Shown here piece after piece: positions 58,593 to 64,000 of a stretch of DNA of 64,000 nt. A program made the position numbers and the translations under genes. Each line of letters starts with the position of its first letter. Positions within the stretch are counted from its first letter, which is position 1. The stretch is taken from contig JAQFVV010012446.1 in NCBI GenBank assembly GCA_028023455.1, positions 184,001 to 248,000 on the forward strand, given 5' to 3'. The notes below the pieces were generated by a model. That model saw only the letters and a program-made list of their open reading frames with translations, did no database searches and was not told the DNA's origin. Origin of the DNA: Epiperipatus broadwayi (taxonomy: Eukaryota; Onychophora; Udeonychophora; Euonychophora; Peripatidae).

Positions 58593-60026
58593 ATGTCTTT
58601 AGGACAAGGAAGCATCTCGGAGTTCGACGTCGGAAATGCGGGTGAATGGCCGTTATATGTCACTCAACTCGAAATTTTTTTTAAATTAAATAACATTACG
58701 GAGAATAATAAAAAAGTAGCAGCTCTTTTATGCCTCGCGGGACGAAAAGTAATTGAAGTGATACATAAACTAATGAATGGCCAACAACGGATGAAACAGA
58801 ATACGAAAATATTATAAACAAGTTATCCAATTATTTTAGCCCACAACCATCGAAGTTCATGGCTTGATTAACCTTGCGGAATAGAAGACAACAGAGAGGT
58901 GAAAACATAAGAGATTTCGATATAATTTTGAGACAATTAGTAAGAGATTGCCAATACGGAGAGTTCGCAGAACAAGCCCTACTAGATCAGTTGTTGTTAT
59001 GGGGAATGAATGAAGACCGGCTACGGCAAAATTTGTTAATGGAACCAGATTTGACCTATGACATAGCAATACGGAAAGGGATAGCGTACGAGCTCGTAAT
59101 GGAACAAGCAATGTGTTTCAGAGGAAAGATAAATGATGAACAGTCATGGGAAATACATAAAACAGAAGGGAAAAACAGAGCACAAATACGAAAGAATGGA
59201 ATGACTGAGGAAAACAAATAAAGTGTTTCTGTTGTGGAAAACAAGGACACATATCGATAAACTGCAAATGGCGTTCATATACCTGTTACAATTGTGGAAG
59301 GAAAGGACATCTAATATCAGTCTGCAGAAACCCAAAAACTCAAGATAAACAACATACGGAATACGAAGTAAAAAAAAATGTGTACGCACAAATCCAAAAC
59401 CAATACATGATTACACTGAATATATATGGAAAAGACATAGAAATGGAAATCGACAGTGGTTCGGCAATATCACTCTTATCAGAAGAAAAATGGAACGATA
59501 TTACCAAAGGTCATAAAAGATGCATAATACAGAAAACGAATATTAGAGTCAAAGACGTCAGCGGAAACACAGTAATAATAAAAGGAAAAACACAGATTCC
59601 AATTAGGTACAAAGAAGAAATATTAAACCTACCTATTTATATAGTAAAAGGAAGCATAGCCCCGATAATAGGAAGAGAATGGTTCAAACAACTAGGAATT
59701 ACGGTAACAATCATAAAAAACATGTCATTCGAACAGGAATACATTACAGCATATCCGGAACTTTTTTCAGAACAAGTAGGAGTTTTCAAATCAGACCCAG
59801 TAGACATAGAATTAAGTAAAAATGCCCGACCAATTGTGTGCAAACCCCGAAAGATTCCGTTTGCACAACATGAAAAAGTAAAACAAAATTAACTGCATTA
59901 TATCCAAAAGAGAGACAAATTGCGATAGCAACAAATGGTGAAGACAAACACGAACAATACAAGAATAAGTCACCCAGGCCTACAAGAAATAGAAGATTAC
60001 CCGAACGATTCAAAGACTATGTGTAA
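58593..60026 (+). pseudogene. gag-protease-pol remnant of the gypsy-like element
   Basis: Starts at ATG 58593 (about 50 bp after the LTR) with a gag-like segment (GEWPLYVTQLEIFF). There is a frame change near 58780, a TGA at about 58865 and another shift near 59215. Two CCHC knuckles follow (CFCCGKQGHISINC and CYNCGRKGHLISVC, 59224-59335). Then the aspartic protease is open from 59380 with the IDSGS active site and a later IIGREWF block. At 59892 the frame ends just after the entry to the reverse transcriptase (RKIPFAQHEKV). A separate frame at about 59940-60026 gives the basic C-terminal end of an integrase polyprotein (LPERFKDYV, stop 60024-60026). Everything between is deleted. Confidence 0.85.
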
Positions 60027-60062
60027 TGGAAATATTTCGACTTCTGAAATGAGGGGAGGAAG

Positions 60063-60474
60063 TGAAGTGTTTGATAAAAGAAAAAGAAATATTTCAGAAG
60101 TGAAATTACAACATATATTTTGTTTTTGGAATAGCGGAATATAAAAATATAAAACGGATTATAGAAGACAAAGGATTACGTTTAGAGAAATTGAGAACAA
60201 GCCGGACCACAGAGAAATTAGGAGTACAATTTGATTGGTAGAAATTCAGAAGAACAGATGAATTGAAATAATGAGATAATTGAACCAATGAACAGATAAA
60301 TCTGGAAAGGTGTGAAATTTTCAACACACAGCAAATAAAAAGACTTTTTTCATGTATATATTTCAGTAGTAATTAGTTTTAAAAGTAGAGTGTACTGTAG
60401 AAGTTTGTGTTTAAATAAAGCATTATGGTATTATAAATAATAACACGGAGTAAAGATTTTGTTAATACATGGCA
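60063..60474 (+). repeat. Right LTR, 412 bp
   Basis: Partner of 58129-58540. It is followed by GAGCA (60475-60479), after which the hAT sequence resumes. Confidence 0.93.
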
Positions 60475-60941
60475 GAGCATGCATTTGACATTTTGTTATA
60501 TAATATTTTAATTATAATCAAACATGAGAAACAATAATATTTTACATATAAGTTAGTAACGATTACATTTCAGTTTGGAAAACACTAAAAGTTCTACAAT
60601 TTTACCAGTGTATGTTCGGCCTTGGGGAACTTTAGTGGCTTCGACCATTTCTAACCTACGGCCTTATGCACAGCTTTCTTCTTTGTCACGTCTCTATCTT
60701 AATTGCTCCATGCTGGGAAGTCAGGACTGAGAGAGAGAGAGAAAAAACGTAATCCGTACCTTTTATAGCTACCTCTATTTATCGAGCATAATTCCAGGAG
60801 CGAGAATCGATAGCAGCACTCTCTTTACATTTAAATACTAGAGTAGCGTTAAATTTTTACGAAGCATATTTTGCATAAACGTAGTTGCAATTTTTTAAAT
60901 TTTAAAAATTTAAATCTAAAGCTCTATTTTTATTACAGAAA

Positions 60942-62779
60942 ATGTCACTTCTAATGCTAAATAAAAAACGAAAGATTGATGATGAGGGAAGAAAATTTCA
61001 AGAAAGGTGGGAACTGAATTATTTTTGTGTGGAAGTGAACAATAAGATTACGTGCTTAATTTGCAAAGAAACTATTAGTGTTGCTAAAAAATACAATATT
61101 AAACGACATTATAGCACTAATCTCGAAAAACAATTTTCGTGTTTTGAAGCTAAAATAAGAGAAGAAAAATTAAAAACAATGAAGAATTCATTAAGTAGCC
61201 AGCAAGGAATGCTTAGAAAATTTATAAAAAGTAATGAATCAGTAACATGAGCTAGCTATGAAATAAGCTATTTATTAGCAAAACATTCAAAAGCATTCAC
61301 CGATGGTTCTTTAATAAAGGAATGTATGATAAAAGCTGCCGAATTTGTCCAGAAAAAGTACAAGCATTTCGAGACATCTCATTATCAAGAAATACGGTGG
61401 CAGATAGAATTACTGAAATGGCAGATGACATCACTTCGCAATTACAGGAAATATCTACCAAAATCCAGTTCTTTTCAATTGCTATTGATGAAAGTACGGA
61501 TATAAGAGATGTTGCACAAGTTGCTGTTTTTTTTCGTGGTTGCGATAATAACATGAGGATCACCGAAGAATTGTTGGAATTCATCCCTCTTCATGGAACA
61601 ACAACTGGTGAAGATATTTTTGATGCCGTATGGAGAATTTTAGAAAAACTTAACTTGCCTGTTGACAAGCTTGTTTCTGTTACAACTGATGGTGCTAAAT
61701 CGATGACAGATGAAACTAAAGATTTTGCGTCACGACTAGCAAGGAAATTAAAAGATGAATATCCAGATAAACCGAAAATCAAAGCTTTTCATTGCCTCAT
61801 TCACCAACAAGTTCTCTGTTTAAAATTATTAAAAATGGATCAAGTACTTAAAACAGTTACAAAGATAGTCAACTTTATTCGATCAAGAGCACTTAACCAT
61901 CGCCAATTTACTTTGTTCCTTAAAGATTTAGAATCCGAATTCGAAGATCTTTCTTATTACACAGAAGTTCGTTGGTTGTCCTGCCACAATGTCTTAAAGA
62001 GCTTCTATCTGCTTTTGGAGGAAATAATATTATTTTTTGAAATGAAAGATGAAAACAACGAAAATATATCAATTATAAAAGATCCATTGTGGGTACAAGA
62101 CCTAGCATTATTAATATATATTACAGGCCATCTGAATAATCTTAATATTACATTGCAAGGCAAAGATCAATTGATAATGAATATGTATGATGCAGTTGCA
62201 AGCTTTGTACAAAAACTGAATTTGTTTAAAAATCATTTGCAAAAGAACGTTTTGACGTATTTTCCTACGTGTTAGCAGTTAAAAGCACAAAATCAAAGTT
62301 GCTCGTTTTCACATCACTCTGCAAAAATTGAAAAAATAAAAGACGAATTCGATAAACGTTTTGATGATTTCAAGGAGTTCGAAGAAATTTTTTCTCTTTT
62401 CACGGGACCATTTGCCTTTGAAGTCAAAAAAGCTCCGACTTCGATACAACTGGAATTAATTGATTTCCAGAATGATTCGATTTTAAAAACAAAATATCGA
62501 GAAGTAGGAACTCCGAAAGTTTATTCCTATTTAGGCGAAAGATACCCAGAAATTAAAAAATTTGCTGCACAAATTTTAAGCTTTTTTGGAAGTACATACT
62601 TATGTGAGAAATTATTTTCATGCATGAAATTAAATAAAACAGCTTACAGATCAAGATTAACTGATAAACATCTATCTGCCATAATGAAAATTGCTTGTTC
62701 TCAGTCTTTGAATCCAGATATTGAAAAACTAGTAAGAGGAAAATGCTGGCAAGTTTCCAGTAAAAACAATAAATTGTAG
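60942..62779 (+). pseudogene. hAT transposase (GTF2IRD2/ZBED-like), three lesions
   Basis: About 612 codons in total. The N-terminal BED-type zinc finger is at residues ~20-60 (CLIC...NIKRHYSTN); the second His of its usual pair appears to be Leu. Then come ESVT, a TGA (61248-61250), SYEISYLLAKHSKAF, and a one-base loss near 61340 that moves the frame to CPEKVQAF. The catalytic core follows: SRNTVADRI, SIAIDESTDIRDVAQ (first Asp), LVSVTTDGAKSMT (second Asp), HCLIHQQVLC and WLSCHNVLKSF. A TAG at 62273-62275 precedes the C-terminal dimerisation part (FFGSTYLCEKLFS, YRSRLTDKHLSAIMKIA). It ends at TAG 62777-62779. No introns. The family also includes domesticated vertebrate genes, but here the intact termini show a transposon. 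Confidence 0.9.
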
Positions 62780-63012
62780 TTTTATAAATATGTAATCAGA
62801 TAAAATAAATGTTTAAATAAAAGCAATACTATATCAATTGTATATTATTGAAGTGAATTCACTAAACTACATAATATGCTTTAATTACCCTATCTATATT
62901 CCTGCATTTTCACTTCCAAATACAATTTTAAGAAAATTTGTGTGATGTCGCCCGCGAGAATCTTACCAGTAGCATAAAGTGACCCATTGTTTGAATGAGT
63001 TTGACATGCCTG

Positions 63013-63020
63013 TTCTAACT
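63013..63020. repeat. 8-bp target duplication, right of the hAT element
   Basis: TTCTAACT, pairing with 57573-57580. Confidence 0.95.
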
Positions 63021-63162
63021 AATAGATGGCTTATTTTTGCATGTTAATTTGAAAAGTTTCTACTGAATATACAAATTGTATTAAACATAGTGCCTATTTA
63101 TTTATATTGCATGTAAATACCGAGTCAATAGTAATCGTATAAATAACAATAATAAGAGAAGC

Positions 63163-63250
63163 CTTGTCAAGCGTTTATGGTCCAGAGGTCAGCACAGCTG
63201 ATCTACTAGCAGTTGTCCAGGTCAGCGGCTGATGCTATGACACACAAGAA
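63163..63250 (+). mobile_element. Degenerate tRNA-derived SINE
   Basis: GTCAAGCGTTTATGGTCCAG...GGCTGATGCTATGACA matches both ends of the SINE at 10757 but the A and B boxes are eroded. A short A-rich tail follows. Confidence 0.55.
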
Positions 63251-63454
63251 AAGGAAAAAAAGAGTATAAATCTTTATATAGGGTAAATACTGCGTTAATT
63301 AAAATAATCATGTTAATAATCATAAGATTGTAAACATTTATAGGCGATCAATAATAATCATATGTGTAAATACTGCATCAAAAATAATCATGTTAATAAT
63401 CATGAGTATTATACTGAGTCAATAATAATCATATGAGTGGAAATCTTTTTTTTT
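63251..63454. repeat. Short tandem-like repeats between two SINEs
   Basis: The phrase AATAATCATGTTAATAATCAT occurs near 63304 and 63391, each preceded by AAATACTGC; variants with AATCATATG lie between. No gene. Confidence 0.6.
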
Positions 63455-63545
63455 TCATATGTCAAAGTGTCGGCTGGGAAGTGAACCCGGGACAACTGCT
63501 TGTAAGGTGGCTGTGCTAACCACTCAGCTACCAACGCTTTACAAT
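63455..63545 (-). mobile_element. tRNA-derived SINE (minus strand)
   Basis: Minus strand: A box TAGCTGAGTGGTTAGCACAG, then CCGGGTTCACTTCC as B box, and the SINE's usual 3' end GACATATG with an A run (T run on the plus strand at 63448-63457). It belongs to the same group as 9715 but is a different subfamily. Confidence 0.7.
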
Positions 63546-63750
63546 CTTTTAGTTTCATAATAATTTATTATTTCTAATGTATACAGTGATGTGTAACCAT
63601 ACAATTGAGATTTACATTGTTGTTCTAACTATCTTGTTATTTCCATTTGGGTCCTGATGAGTCTATATTGTGCAATATGGTGTGAACATTAAATCTTTCA
63701 CATATTTGTTATCTGATTGTTAGCCCCCCCCCCTTTTTTTTGCCTTGTTG

Positions 63751-64000
63751 TTAGTTTGGCATATTGTATAATGTCCAAGTGTCCTCAAATGTTTTTGACG
63801 ATGCCAGGAGTTTGTCTCTCTTCTAGATTTTAATCATTGTTTTGGAAAAAACCTGTTTTATAGTAGGTTGTGGGTGTTCCATGATTAGTTTACATCATGA
63901 AACCCATATGGCATAGTTCAAAAATATTGAGAGACGTATTATTGGATAGGTTTTAGTATTGATACTATCCTTCAGAGATGAGATCAGTTGGAAATCTATC
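63751..64000 (-). pseudogene. L1-like LINE ORF2, C-terminal end of a second, divergent copy
   Basis: Minus strand, running off the window. TKTYPIIRLSIFLNYAIW and KRDKLLASSKTFEDTW align with TKTYAWIRLAIFLTFSLW and KRDQMLASNSTFDDTW at the end of the ORF2 at 812-4084. Two stops interrupt it; it ends at TAA 63751-63753. A run of Ts then Cs (63726-63741, plus strand) follows, and the 3' end is not clear. Confidence 0.75.

Larger units (their letters stand above)
58129..60474 (+). mobile_element. Ty3/gypsy-like LTR retrotransposon, internally deleted
   Basis: A 2346-bp element with two 412-bp LTRs (TG...CA ends) and 5-bp duplications GAGCA (58124-58128 and 60475-60479). A primer-binding-site-like TTGGCGCAGTCGCC starts five bases after the left LTR. 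A purine tract, GAGGGGAGGAAG, precedes the right LTR. The inside keeps gag, protease, the first residues of the reverse transcriptase and the extreme end of the integrase. The rest of pol is gone, so it would need another element's enzymes. Confidence 0.93.
57581..63012 (+). mobile_element. hAT DNA transposon, complete ends, dead, with nested LTR element
   Basis: 15-bp perfect terminal inverted repeats, CAGGCATGTCAAACT (57581-57595 and, as its complement, 62998-63012), and an 8-bp target duplication. Total 5432 bp, of which 2351 bp are the LTR retrotransposon at 58129-60474 plus one 5-bp duplication, so the hAT itself is about 3.08 kb. It encodes a GTF2IRD2/ZBED-like transposase broken in three places. 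Confidence 0.95.

Noticed and set aside
1-64000. CRISPR arrays, bacterial operons or ribosome-binding sites
   Set aside because: The window is eukaryotic by content; no regularly spaced direct repeats or operon-like gene order were found.

Overview
This is a gene-poor, AT-rich window from a metazoan nuclear genome. Almost everything recognisable is a mobile element or its relic. No host gene with clear exons can be supported, and there are no rRNA genes, CRISPR arrays or bacterial-type operons. The element mix is L1-like, RTE-like and esterase-bearing LINEs, a Penelope-like GIY-YIG relic, tRNA-derived SINEs, hAT and Merlin DNA transposons and a Ty3/gypsy-like LTR element. That fits an invertebrate, perhaps an arthropod, but the species cannot be read from the sequence.

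Layout. 1-376 and 10614-11115 are copies of one repeat; the second copy has been split by a SINE. 533-6798 is a nearly complete L1-like LINE on the minus strand with a 15-bp target duplication; it has one frameshift and three in-frame stops. 8.1-8.8 kb holds a Penelope-like relic, a tRNA-like sequence and a weak hammerhead-like motif. 10164-10460 is an unassigned 98-residue ORF. 11.34-15.3 kb is a decayed RTE element split by a 1.13-kb ribozyme-bearing insertion. 16.3-16.7 kb is a ribozyme-repeat fragment, and 16.9-19.2 kb is a decayed LINE with an SGNH-esterase ORF. 24.2-25.0, 27.4-31.4 and 52.2-52.7 kb are further copies of that LINE family. The 27.4-31.4 kb copy sits inside a ribozyme-bearing repeat. 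32.4-33.2 kb is a Merlin transposase relic. 34.0-34.6, 34.9-35.4, 39.0-40.0, 41.3-41.6, 43.7-44.0 and 44.4-45.0 kb are ribozyme-bearing repeats or relics of them. 35.6-36.8 and 54.9-56.0 kb are RTE fragments. 50.9-52.2 kb is a possible retropepsin-bearing relic. 57581-63012 is a complete-ended but dead hAT transposon with a 2.35-kb internally deleted gypsy-like element inserted in it. The window closes with the 3' end of a second L1-like LINE.

The most interesting content is a set of four small repeat families (A-D here) that carry type I hammerhead-ribozyme motifs. They share one design: a CUGANGA core, a short stem II, GAAA, a tiny palindromic stem III, and a stem I interrupted by an internal loop. 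Three insertions are bounded by exact 13-bp target duplications and a fourth by an imperfect 15-bp one. Several are built from an inverted monomer joined to forward monomers, and two families have measurable unit periods (434 and 410 bp). This matches the published idea of retrozymes and Penelope-type terminal repeats: non-coding RNAs that self-cleave, may circularise, and are moved by another element's reverse transcriptase. The head-to-head arrangement and the 13-bp duplication shared between families look unusual and are the main lead.
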